NCBI RefSeq assembly: GCF_014863545.1
Contig: NZ_CP062260.1
Span: 6,256,001 to 6,320,000, forward strand
DNA length: 64,000 nt
Direction: 5' to 3'
DNA from: Paenibacillus sp. JNUCC32
Lineage (GTDB): Bacteria > Bacillota > Bacilli > Paenibacillales > Paenibacillaceae
The notes under the pieces are model-generated. The model was not told where the DNA came from. It made no database searches and was given only the letters and a program-made list of their open reading frames with translations. Position 1 is the first letter of the stretch. Each line of letters opens with the position of its first letter. A program made the translations under genes and the position numbers. Positions 43,688-54,400 of this stretch are shown here, piece after piece.

Positions 43688-44293
43688 ATGGAAAACGCCA
43701 AGGTCCAGGATTTCATCGAAAGCAGCCAAGAGCAATGGGACGAAGAGTACAGATCCCGCATGTGGGATTATTTATCGGACATCACGGAATATGCCAGATA
43801 CTCGGTCGTGTACGGTTACATCCGAAAGTATCTTGGGGAAGAGGGCATTCTGGATATGGGATGCGGGGCCGGCCTGTTGTATGACATGCTCTTGGACGAT
43901 GAAAAATCGAATTATACCGGTGTAGACCTGTCCGAGGAAGCGATCAGAATCGCATCCGGCAAAACGTCAAAGAACTTATTTCAGCGCGCGGACATCAATC
44001 ATTATGTTCCTCATAAAAGCTACGACGTCATCGTTTTTAATGAATCGCTGCAGTACGTGCCCAATACCGCTAGCAAGCTGTTGGAATATGCACGTTACCT
44101 GACCCCGGATGGCGTCATCATATCTTCCCTATATTCACATAAGAACACCCAGGATCCCGATTATCTCATGGTAGAGCATAAGATCGGCGAAATCGAAAGC
44201 TGTGATGGGTTTGACGTCGTAGATAAAGTCAGCGTGTTTAACCACAACGCGGGATTGAAATGGTATATTCACCTTTTGAAGGCCAAGAGCTAG
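43688..44293 (+). CDS. Class I SAM-dependent methyltransferase
   Basis: 201 residues from ATG 43688, with GGGAGGA 6 bases upstream; the longer frame from ATG 43586 is not supported. The Rossmann motif I is ILDMGCGAGLLYDML, followed by YTGVDLSEEAIRIA (motif II, acidic Asp binding the ribose), YDVIVFNESLQYVPN (motif IV) and YLTPDGVIISSLYS. It belongs to the ubiE/SmtA-like small methyltransferases. The substrate is unknown. It has its own promoter and terminator. Although S-layer glycan clusters do contain O-methyltransferases, this gene lies outside the glycan operons, so a link is only conceivable. Confidence 0.88.
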   Translation: MENAKVQDFIESSQEQWDEEYRSRMWDYLSDITEYARYSVVYGYIRKYLGEEGILDMGCGAGLLYDMLLDDEKSNYTGVDLSEEAIRIASGKTSKNLFQRADINHYVPHKSYDVIVFNESLQYVPNTASKLLEYARYLTPDGVIISSLYSHKNTQDPDYLMVEHKIGEIESCDGFDVVDKVSVFNHNAGLKWYIHLLKAKS

Positions 44294-44321
44294 TGATCCC
44301 TAAGCATCATAAAAATCGTTC

Positions 44322-44354
44322 CGTCATTTGGCAGCCGCCAAGTGGCGTTTTTTT
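44322..44354 (+). terminator. Terminator of methyltransferase gene
   Basis: CG.CA.TTGGC pairs with GCCAA.TG.CG around AGCC, then seven T residues. Confidence 0.88.
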
Positions 44355-44423
44355 GTTTGGCCCCTCCATTAACCGGGTATTTACCTAGCAACAGCAATGA
44401 ACGAAACAAAGGGTGGGGATACC

Positions 44424-45305
44424 ATGAAACGGATCGCAGCTGTCCTTCTATTATTTTCCGCCATTATGATACTGCTTCTGACTCATCTGGAGATGGAGGA
44501 GGAAGCGCCGCAAGGATTCGCGGCCTATCGCCTGATTGCCCATGCCATGGGAAGCATCGGCGAACAGCCCTATACGAACGCTTATGAAGCCATGGTTGTT
44601 AACTACGAGAAAGGCACCCGGGTATTCGAGATTGATTTGATGCTGACGGAGGATCGCAAAGTCGTAGCCAGGCATGAGTGGACGGAGAGCATGACGCAGC
44701 AGCTGGGTCAGAAGGAGAAGCTTCCGGACGATAAGCAGGCCGCCCGCCTGAGCCATGAGGAGTTTATTAACACGCCGATTTTGGAACAATACCAGCCGAT
44801 GGATATTGAGGGGATTATGGATATGATGGAGCGTCATCCCGATATCTACATCGTGACGGATACGAAGGAGCAGAAGGACCGGGATATACAGTACCTGTTC
44901 GCGGAGATTGTAAACGCTGCTAAAGAACGGGATCCGAAGCTTCTGGAGCGGGTCGTCGTCCAAATTTACAATGAGCCGATGCTTGATATGGTTCAGGACA
45001 TCTATCCGTTTCAATCGATTATATATACGCTGTATGCCACGCAGGACTCACCTGCTGAGATCACCGCCTTCGTACAGGAGAACCACATTGACGCGGTTAC
45101 CATGCCGGAGTACAAGGTCAGCCCGAATTTCGTAGCCAAGCTAAGGCAAGCGGGAGCCGTGACCTATGTCCACACCATCAATGACACGAACACCGTGAAC
45201 AATTATGAAAAATGGGGCGTGTACGGCGTCTACTCGGATCTGCTGACCGAGCCGGAGCTGGAGCGGAACAGCTTGAGATATACGATGACAAAGCGACTGG
45301 AGTAG
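44424..45305 (+). CDS. Secreted or membrane-anchored glycerophosphodiester phosphodiesterase-like protein
   Basis: 293 residues from ATG 44424, which follows GGTGGGG; an ATG at 44397 is in frame without a site. MKRIAAVLLLFSAIMILLLT is a signal anchor without a clear cleavage site or lipobox. The GDPD/PI-PLC TIM barrel starts at YRLIAHAMGSIGEQPYTNAYEAMVVNYEKGTRVFEIDLMLTEDRKVVARHEW: the His of IAHA, the Glu-Asp of FEIDL and the His of ARHEW are the usual catalytic and metal residues, but the typical HRG is HAM here. Family members hydrolyse deacylated phospholipids or glycerophosphodiester wall polymers. It could act on the wall outside the cell. Confidence 0.82.
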   Translation: MKRIAAVLLLFSAIMILLLTHLEMEEEAPQGFAAYRLIAHAMGSIGEQPYTNAYEAMVVNYEKGTRVFEIDLMLTEDRKVVARHEWTESMTQQLGQKEKLPDDKQAARLSHEEFINTPILEQYQPMDIEGIMDMMERHPDIYIVTDTKEQKDRDIQYLFAEIVNAAKERDPKLLERVVVQIYNEPMLDMVQDIYPFQSIIYTLYATQDSPAEITAFVQENHIDAVTMPEYKVSPNFVAKLRQAGAVTYVHTINDTNTVNNYEKWGVYGVYSDLLTEPELERNSLRYTMTKRLE

Positions 45306-45386
45306 ATGTACCTTACAAGGCACGCCTCATATCGCGTCCGTCTGTGGAAAAGTTTAAGTTTGCATCCATAATAATGCAGAGCATGG

Positions 45387-45422
45387 AAGTCCGTGATCTC
45401 CATAAGAGATTGCGGGCTTTTT
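45387..45422 (+). terminator. Terminator
   Basis: AAG.CCG..ATCTC pairs with GAGAT..CGG.CTT around CATAA, followed by TTTTT. Confidence 0.8.
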
Positions 45423-45490
45423 CATGCTATCAGAAATATAAACTTCGAAGCTTGGCCTACTTGATATCACTGAAAGCCACCATTTATATG

Positions 45491-45528
45491 TCTGGGATTG
45501 TGCGTCATGCGGTCTGGGATTGTACGTC
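45491..45528 (+). repeat. Short tandem duplication
   Basis: TCTGGGATTGTGCGTC (45491-45506) and TCTGGGATTGTACGTC (45513-45528) differ at one base and repeat with a 22-base period in non-coding DNA. No gene is seen between 45423 and 45624. Confidence 0.6.
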
Positions 45529-45624
45529 GGTAGACGTTTTTCTTAACCAGGTATCCGCCCAAATCTCTTTCCAGCGACGAGGTTCGTATATCGGCTGAAC
45601 CGATAAACCGCAATTACCAAAAAA

Positions 45625-45647
45625 ATGTTCGTATTTTATACGAACAT
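45625..45647. promoter_or_regulatory. Perfect palindrome abutting the pcrB promoter
   Basis: Arms ATGTTCGTAT and ATACGAACAT are exact complements around TTT. The element ends 3 bases before the -35 box of pcrB, the position of an activator or an overlapping repressor. It contains GTTCG...CGAAC, the reverse arrangement of a LexA box, so it is not a standard LexA site. No T-run makes it a terminator. Confidence 0.65.
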
Positions 45648-45650
45648 AAA

Positions 45651-45679
45651 TTGACTTGCTTACCGTGCTAGCATAGACT
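45651..45679 (+). promoter_or_regulatory. SigA promoter of pcrB
   Basis: TTGACT (45651-45656) and TAGACT (45674-45679) with a 17-base spacer; the leader would be about 37 bases. Confidence 0.6.
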
Positions 45680-45722
45680 TATTTTAGTATGATAGTAACC
45701 CGTGAACGTGGAGGAATGACGC

Positions 45723-46412
45723 TTGAAAGAGATGATACAATCCTGGAGGCATGTGTTTAAGCTGGACCCCGACAAGGAGATCGATGACGAGACCCTTGAT
45801 GCGGTATGCTTGTCAGGAACCGATGCCATTATGGTCGGAGGCTCAACCGGAGTCACTTATGAAAATACCGTGGATCTGCTGTCCCGAGTTCGGCGTTACG
45901 AGCTGCCGTGCGTGCAGGAAGTATCCGATCTGGAAGCCGTTGTACCCGGATTTGATCTATATATGGTCCCGATGGTTATGAATACGCAGGATCCGACCTG
46001 GATCATGGGCCGTCATCGCGAGGGAATCGAACGCTACGGGTACATGATCCCGTGGGATCTGGTCGTGACCGAGGGGTATATCGTGTTGAACGAGGACGCT
46101 GCAGTGGCGAAATTGACCGGTGCAGAGACTTCGATTGAAGCGAGTGCTGCTGCCGCTTATGCCCAGATTGCGGACAAGCTGATGAATCTGCCGATCGTGT
46201 ATCTGGAATACAGCGGCGCGTTCGGAGACATGGAAACGGTCCGCACGGTTCGAAGGTCGCTGGATAACGCCCGTTTGTTCTACGGCGGTGGAATAACCAA
46301 TGCCGAGCAGGCGCTGGAGGCTGCTGCTATCTCGGATACGATCATTGTGGGCAACGTGGTGTACGAGCATCTGGAGCAGGCGCTCGAGACGGTCAAGGCC
46401 GTGAAGGGCTGA
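45723..46412 (+). CDS. pcrB: Heptaprenylglyceryl phosphate synthase
   Basis: 229 residues from TTG 45723; GGAGG lies 8 bases upstream, while ATG 45735 is 20 bases from it. PcrB is a (beta-alpha)8 barrel that transfers a heptaprenyl group to glycerol 1-phosphate, an archaeal-type lipid reaction found in Bacillales. Visible family elements are SGTDAIMVGGSTGVTYENT (phosphate binding), DLYMVPMVMNTQDPTWI, YLEYSGAFGD and LFYGGGITNAEQA. pcrA follows after a gap of 275 bases containing a hairpin, as in Bacillus, where the gene was named for this neighbourhood. Confidence 0.95.
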   Translation: MKEMIQSWRHVFKLDPDKEIDDETLDAVCLSGTDAIMVGGSTGVTYENTVDLLSRVRRYELPCVQEVSDLEAVVPGFDLYMVPMVMNTQDPTWIMGRHREGIERYGYMIPWDLVVTEGYIVLNEDAAVAKLTGAETSIEASAAAAYAQIADKLMNLPIVYLEYSGAFGDMETVRTVRRSLDNARLFYGGGITNAEQALEAAAISDTIIVGNVVYEHLEQALETVKAVKG

Positions 46413-46440
46413 TGGGTCTATTAACTGATCTGTTGAAAAA

Positions 46441-46488
46441 TATAGAGTCGCGTTAAGCCAGCCGGCTCAGGCTCTATAGTCGCTTTTT
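46441..46488 (+). terminator. Terminator-like hairpin between pcrB and pcrA
   Basis: TATAGAG pairs with CTCTATA around an inner GCC/GGC stem; five T residues follow 5 bases after the stem, so termination may be partial. Confidence 0.55.
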
Positions 46489-46687
46489 CAATTCCTCTGC
46501 GGTAAGCATGTAATTATTCATTGAATATCCATGCAGAACGCACCGTGCCTTAGACAGGCAGCATTCAGTACGATTCATCATCTTTAATCAATTCGATCTG
46601 CTAGACTATATCCCATTTTTTATTGGATTTTTACTTTTACTCAAGTTTCCCCCTTATCAAATCTACACCTATTAGGAGGCAATGTTT

Positions 46688-49018
46688 ATGCATTCCATTG
46701 ACATACACGACGCCGTCAGACGTCTCAATCCGCAGCAGCGCCAAGCCGTTGAAGCAACCGACGGACCGCTGCTCATTATGGCCGGAGCCGGTTCCGGCAA
46801 GACGCGGGTGCTGACGCACCGGATCGCGTACCTGATCGCCACGCGCAAAGCCGCACCATGGAGCATCCTGGCGATTACGTTTACGAATAAGGCAGCACGC
46901 GAGATGCAGGAGCGGGTATCCAAGCTGGTCGGCCGGGAAGGCCAGGACATCTGGGTATCGACGTTCCACTCCATGTGCGTACGGATTTTGCGCAAAGACA
47001 TTGAGCGGATCGGCTTTACTTCGAACTTCAGTATTTTGGATTCGACAGACCAGCTGTCCGTTATTCGGAACGTGATGAAGCATCACAACATCGATCCGAA
47101 GAAATTCGAGCCGAAGGCGATCCAAGCAGCCATGAGCGCGGCCAAGAATGAGCTGATCTCCCCGCAGCAGTATGAACAGAAAGCCGGGGACTATTTTGAA
47201 ACCCTCGTTGCCAAGGTCTACACCGAATACCAGAAACGCTTGAAGAGCAACAATTCGCTTGACTTCGACGACCTGATCATGACCACGATCCAGCTGTTTA
47301 AGGAAGTGCCGGAGGTTCTCGACTTCTACCAGCGCAAATTCCAGTACATCCACGTGGATGAATACCAGGATACCAACCGGGCGCAGTACATGCTCTGCCG
47401 CATGCTGGCGGACAGCCATCACCGCATCTGCGTTGTCGGGGACAGCGACCAGTCGATCTATCGCTGGCGCGGCGCGGATATCACGAACATCCTGAATTTT
47501 GAGCAGGATTACCCGGAGGCTCGCACGATTCTGCTGGAGCAGAATTACCGTTCGACAGCGAACATTTTGAACGCTGCCAACAATGTTATTGGCCTGAACA
47601 CGGGCCGCAAGCCGAAGAATCTGTGGACCGAGCAAGGCGAAGGACCGAAGATCAAAGTGTTCCGCGGGGATACGGAGCATGATGAAGGGTATTTTGTCAC
47701 CTCGGAAATAAGCAAGAACATCAAGGACGGCAAGAGCTATCAGGACCACGCGATTCTGTATCGGACCAACGCGCAGTCCCGGGTGATCGAGGAAATTCTG
47801 ATCAAGTCGGATATTCCGTACCAGATCGTCGGCGGCATCAAGTTCTATGATCGCAAAGAGATCAAGGACATGCTTGCTTATCTGCGCCTGATTTCCAACC
47901 CGGACGACGATATCAGCTTGACGCGGATCATTAACGTGCCCAAAAGAAGCATTGGCGACACAACCGTCGCGAAGCTGGCTGCAGCTGCCGGAGAGCGGGG
48001 CATCTCGATCTTCCGCGTGCTTGAAATCGTGGACGACCTCGGTTTTGCCGGACGGACGCGCAATGCGCTGGTTGGCTTCTACGACATGATTGCCGCGCTC
48101 AGCCGGATGGTCGAGTTTCTGTCGGTGACAGAGCTTACGGAAAAAATTCTCGAGATGTCCGAGTACCGCCTCGAGCTCCAGAACGAGAATACGATCGAAT
48201 CCAGATCACGCCTCGAGAACATCGACGAGTTCCTGTCGGTTACGCAAGAGTTCGAGAAGAACAACGAGGATAAGTCGCTCGTCTCCTTCCTCACGGATCT
48301 TGCGCTGATCGCGGACATCGATTCGATGAACGATGACGAGGAAGATCGCGACGATGCTGTCGTGCTCATGACCATGCACAGCGCCAAAGGCCTGGAGTTC
48401 CCGGTGGTATTCATCATCGGCATGGAGGAAGGGGTATTCCCGCACAGCCGTGCCTTTATGGATAACGAGGAGCTGGAAGAAGAACGCCGACTTGCTTATG
48501 TGGGCATCACGCGCGCCGAGAAGCAGTTGTTCTTATCCTGTGCGCGCATGCGTACCTTATTTGGCCGCACGACGGCGAACATGCCATCGCGATTCCTGGA
48601 GGAAATCCCGGAAGAGCTGAAGGAAGACACCCAGATGGCGCATGACCGCTACCGCCGAGGCGGCGGAAGCAATGTGGGCGGATCCTATGCGGGACGCGGC
48701 TTCGGCGGCGGTGGAGGCAGCAACTTTGGCGGCAGCCGCAGCGTAGACCTCTCCCTCAGCGGATCGACGGCTTCCGCGCAAGCCGCGCCGAAGAGCCGGG
48801 TGACGATGACAACCGGTGGGTCATCCCGTCCAGCGGCTGCCTCGGGCAGCGGCGATTTTAAGGCCGGCGACAAAGTCGCCCATGGCAAATGGGGGACCGG
48901 TACGATCGTAGCGGTGAAGGGCAGCGGCAATGACATGGAATTGCAGATTGCATTCCCGGCGCCTGTGGGCGTGAAACGCCTGCTTGCCGGCTTTGCGCCG
49001 ATTACGAAGGTGGAATAA
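46688..49018 (+). CDS. pcrA: ATP-dependent DNA helicase PcrA (UvrD/Rep family)
   Basis: 776 residues from ATG 46688: TTAGGAGG lies 8 bases before it, whereas ATG 46682 is only 2 bases away. Superfamily 1A 3'-5' helicase: Q motif LNPQQRQAV, Walker A AGAGSGKT, motif Ia [10 protein letters not shown], motif [10 protein letters not shown], motif [17 protein letters not shown], motif IV QNYRS, motif [11 protein letters not shown], motif [13 protein letters not shown] Gly/Ser-rich linker (about 655-735) precedes the C-terminal domain [15 protein letters not shown] that contacts RNA polymerase. It acts in repair, plasmid replication and removal of RecA and stalled transcription complexes. The linker is unusually rich in GGGSNxGGS repeats. 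Confidence 0.98.
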   Translation: MHSIDIHDAVRRLNPQQRQAVEATDGPLLIMAGAGSGKTRVLTHRIAYLIATRKAAPWSILAITFTNKAAREMQERVSKLVGREGQDIWVSTFHSMCVRILRKDIERIGFTSNFSILDSTDQLSVIRNVMKHHNIDPKKFEPKAIQAAMSAAKNELISPQQYEQKAGDYFETLVAKVYTEYQKRLKSNNSLDFDDLIMTTIQLFKEVPEVLDFYQRKFQYIHVDEYQDTNRAQYMLCRMLADSHHRICVVGDSDQSIYRWRGADITNILNFEQDYPEARTILLEQNYRSTANILNAANNVIGLNTGRKPKNLWTEQGEGPKIKVFRGDTEHDEGYFVTSEISKNIKDGKSYQDHAILYRTNAQSRVIEEILIKSDIPYQIVGGIKFYDRKEIKDMLAYLRLISNPDDDISLTRIINVPKRSIGDTTVAKLAAAAGERGISIFRVLEIVDDLGFAGRTRNALVGFYDMIAALSRMVEFLSVTELTEKILEMSEYRLELQNENTIESRSRLENIDEFLSVTQEFEKNNEDKSLVSFLTDLALIADIDSMNDDEEDRDDAVVLMTMHSAKGLEFPVVFIIGMEEGVFPHSRAFMDNEELEEERRLAYVGITRAEKQLFLSCARMRTLFGRTTANMPSRFLEEIPEELKEDTQMAHDRYRRGGGSNVGGSYAGRGFGGGGGSNFGGSRSVDLSLSGSTASAQAAPKSRVTMTTGGSSRPAAASGSGDFKAGDKVAHGKWGTGTIVAVKGSGNDMELQIAFPAPVGVKRLLAGFAPITKVE

Positions 49019-49046
49019 GGGATAGAACTAGGTAAATATGATCTAA

Positions 49047-51110
<2,064 letters not shown>

Positions 51111-51157
51111 CAGCATACCCTGGATATATTTTGCAATATCAGTTGCAACTCCCTAAG

Positions 51158-51187
51158 AACCGAGGCTATCGATAGCCTCGGTTTTTT
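51158..51187 (+). terminator. Terminator of ligA
   Basis: AACCGAGGCTA and TAGCCTCGGTT form a perfect 11-bp stem around TCGA, followed by six T residues. Confidence 0.92.
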
Positions 51188-51392
51188 CTTTTTCCCGAAT
51201 TCCTTTCTCCTCCCTTACTTGCGATGTAAGCCATATTTTCCTTGAATCTATGATGTTTTCGATCATTCGTCAAAAGCTCCTAAACATTCGACTGAATTTA
51301 ACAAAAACATACAGAAAAGGATGAAGGAATCTAATTTTGGATTCTAGAATAATTTACCACGGGTCAGTCTTATGCGGAAAGGAGTGGATACC
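51188..51392. other. Intergenic region before SLH protease
   Basis: About 200 AT-rich bases that should hold the protease promoter; no standard -35/-10 pair stands out. Confidence 0.35.
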
Positions 51393-51470
51393 ATCGTAAG
51401 GCAGCGCAGATATGCTGATGACATCCCGGACCCTAATTTGAATGGGAATTCTATCTTATGGGAGGGGTAA
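51393..51470 (+). CDS. Possible 25-residue leader peptide, non-AUG start
   Basis: AAAGGAG (51380-51386 region) lies 8 bases before an ATC at 51393 that opens a frame of 25 codons (MVRQRRYADDIPDPNLNG... if ATC is read as Met) ending with TAA inside the ribosome binding site of the next gene. The same frame is open back to an ATG at 51372 that has no site of its own. The overlap with the downstream GGGAGGGG is the layout of a coupled leader peptide. Evidence is thin: it could be chance. Confidence 0.25.
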   Translation: MVRQRRYADDIPDPNLNGNSILWEG

Positions 51471-51474
51471 AGCC

Positions 51475-54400
51475 TTGAGTAAAAAGTTATGGTCTGCACT
51501 ACTAAGTTTTGTATTAACGCTATCATTGGTTGCGCCAGCGGCCGGGGCGGCTCCATCCGAACGGCAGATCGAGCTGGGCAATCCGCTCAGTGCCGAAGAA
51601 GCTAGGCAGATAAAGGATATGTTGAAACAGCGAGCTAAGCTTGCTGAGTTTCCCGCGCTTGATCAAAGCCTGCAAAGATCGGCCGGGGGTCCTACAAGGG
51701 TTATCGTAGAATTGTCTACCGAACCCGTGGCTTTGGCCAAGGGGCTTTCCTCTATTCAGGGTCAATCTTTTAGTTCTTCCGCGGAGGCGAAGGTCGAGGC
51801 ACAGGTACAATTGGAGCAGCAGACTTTTATACGCAGCCTGAACACGAAGAACATCACGCATGAAATCTCCGATCAATATAGCTACGCATTCAACGGGGTG
51901 TCTATGGAGATCGATGGCAGCAAGGTTGAAGCGCTGCTGGATATCCCTGGCGTTCTAGGCGTTTATCCCGATCTGGAGGTAACGGTTGGACCAAAGGGCG
52001 AAGTGAATCCATACATGAAAGACACGGGGCCGTTCATCGGTGCTCCGGATGTCTGGGATCTCGGATATACAGGCAAAGGCATTAAAGTTGGCGTTATTGA
52101 TACAGGTATTGACTACGCTCACCCGGTTTTGAAGGATGCTTATAAGGGCGGATACGACTTCGTTGACAATGATAATGATCCTTATGAGACAACTCCGCTC
52201 GATTGGGAGAATGATCCTTCCAAACCCCCACAGGTCGATGACAGGGGAAGCACGTACTGGACCGATCATGGAACGCACGTAGCGGGTACCATCGGAGCCC
52301 GCGATGCCGGCGAATATGGAGTCGTGGGCATCGCACCCGAAGCGGATATCTATGCTTACCGCGTTCTTGGGCCGTACGGCAGCGGCTATTCCAGCTGGGT
52401 TCTGGGAGGTATTGACCGTTCCGTTCAGGACGGAATGGATGTAATCAACCTCTCCCTGGGCAATTCCCGAAATGATCCGGACTATGTAACGTCCGTAGCA
52501 CTTAACAATGCTGCACTGGCTGGTGTCACGCCAGTCGTTGCAAGCGGCAATACAGGGCCAAACCGCTGGACGGTGGGATCGCCGGGGGCGGCGGCTTTTC
52601 CGATTACGGTAGGAAACTCCACGGGGCCAAGCGACGAAATGGCGGCAACATCGCACTTTTTCACGGACGCGGAATTGCCGGGTGAGCCCATTGAAAACAA
52701 TGAGGGCACGGTTGAGCTTGGTGAAGGACCAACGCCATCTGTCACGCCTGACGAGCAGGCAGAAGCACAGATCGATGAAGCTGCCCAGGCAGCATCGACC
52801 GATGACACGGCGCCTTCCGTTAATCCGGAGCAGGATTCAAACTTAGTTCAATCGGGTGACGGTGCAGCAGAGGAGCCGGCCACTGATCAAGTGCCTGCTG
52901 AATCTGCCGAGGATGAAGTAGCCCCTCAGGCTGACGATGCCGCTCCGGTTACCGTAGTAGATGCTACGTATAAGCTTGAATTAATGGCGTGGAATCTCGC
53001 CGAGGACCCGGAAGTCGTCCTGGATGGAGATTTCGGACTGATTTATGCGGATCTGGGCAAACCAGAGGATTTCGCTGACAAAGACGTAGCGGGCAAAATC
53101 GCATTGATTAAACGCGGCGAACTCGCCTTCGTTGAAAAAATTGCGAATGCTAAGGCAGCAGGCGCGACGGGTGCCATCGTATTCAACCAGAACCCTGGCC
53201 CGATCGGCGTCTTGCTCGGAGACAGCTTTGCCTTCATTCCAACCTTTAGTATGAGTAAAGAAGACGGCGATTATATCAAATCGCTGCTCGATGCCAACCC
53301 GGATCTGAAAGTGAATTTCACTGATTTTATTAAAAACCGAACGGCAGGCGATGAGATTAATGATTCCAGCTCGAGAGGCCCGGCCAAGAAGACGCTGGAT
53401 ATCAAGCCTGACGTGGTAGCGCCGGGAACGAGCATTTTGTCATCCGTTCCGGCATACGGTAAGGACATTGCAGGTGCGGATTACAGTCAGTCCTATGACC
53501 GCTTAACAGGCACTAGTATGGCGTCCCCGCATGTGGCAGGGCTTGCGGCTCTCATCCTGGAGAAGCACAACGACTGGACCCCGTTCGATGTCAAAGTCGC
53601 CTTGATGAATAACGCCAAAGTGCTGAATACCGAATCCTACGATGTGACGGATCAAGGAGCCGGACGCGTACAGGCGCTCCAGACCATCCAGGCAGAGGCG
53701 CTGGTTAAGGTCTTGGACAAGACTTCGTATCAAGAGAACGGAACAAGTAAAGAGCAGGATAATATTACCGGAAGCATTAACTTTGGTAATTTTACAGGAG
53801 CAACCGCACAAACCGTTCAGAAGAAAGTAAAAGTAGAACAGATTGGTGACATTGGCGGACGGTTTGAGGTTGAGGTTACTACAACTCAATCTACCCCTGG
53901 AGTAGCTGTTACAGTGGATCAATCTTCCTTTGATCTAAATGGAGAGAAAGAACTGGTTGTAACGCTTCAAGTTCCGGCAGGTGTATCAGGAGTTTCCGAA
54001 CAGCAAGGCTACATTACTTTTAAAAACGAAACACGCACTTACTCTGTACCATACGTAGCCTACTTCAATCTCGAGATGACCGGCGTCAAATATACGAAGG
54101 TCTACAGTGAGAACGAGGACTATCTGCCGCATTTCCCTTTGAACGAACAAGGGGAACTGGACGAACTGAATATAGGTTTTGAATTCTATAATCCTATGGG
54201 AATCGTGATCGTAGATTTGTATGACAGCCTTCATCCAGAATCAGGACCAGATCAAGATGGATTGATTGGGCAAATTTTTGGTACGGATGAGTATCTCTTT
54301 GAAGCTAATACGGAATATACACACGACTGGGATGGTGAGTACCTCAACTACACATCCGAGGAAATCGAAAAGGTTAAAGACGGCTTGTATTCGGTTGAAC

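Noticed and set aside
44424-45305. Lipoprotein assignment for the phosphodiesterase
   Set aside because: The N-terminal hydrophobic segment has no cysteine lipobox, so a signal anchor is more likely.
45625-45647. Palindrome at pcrB as a LexA box or terminator
   Set aside because: LexA needs CGAAC-N4-GTTCG; here the half-sites are in the opposite order and 9 bases apart, and no T-run follows for termination.
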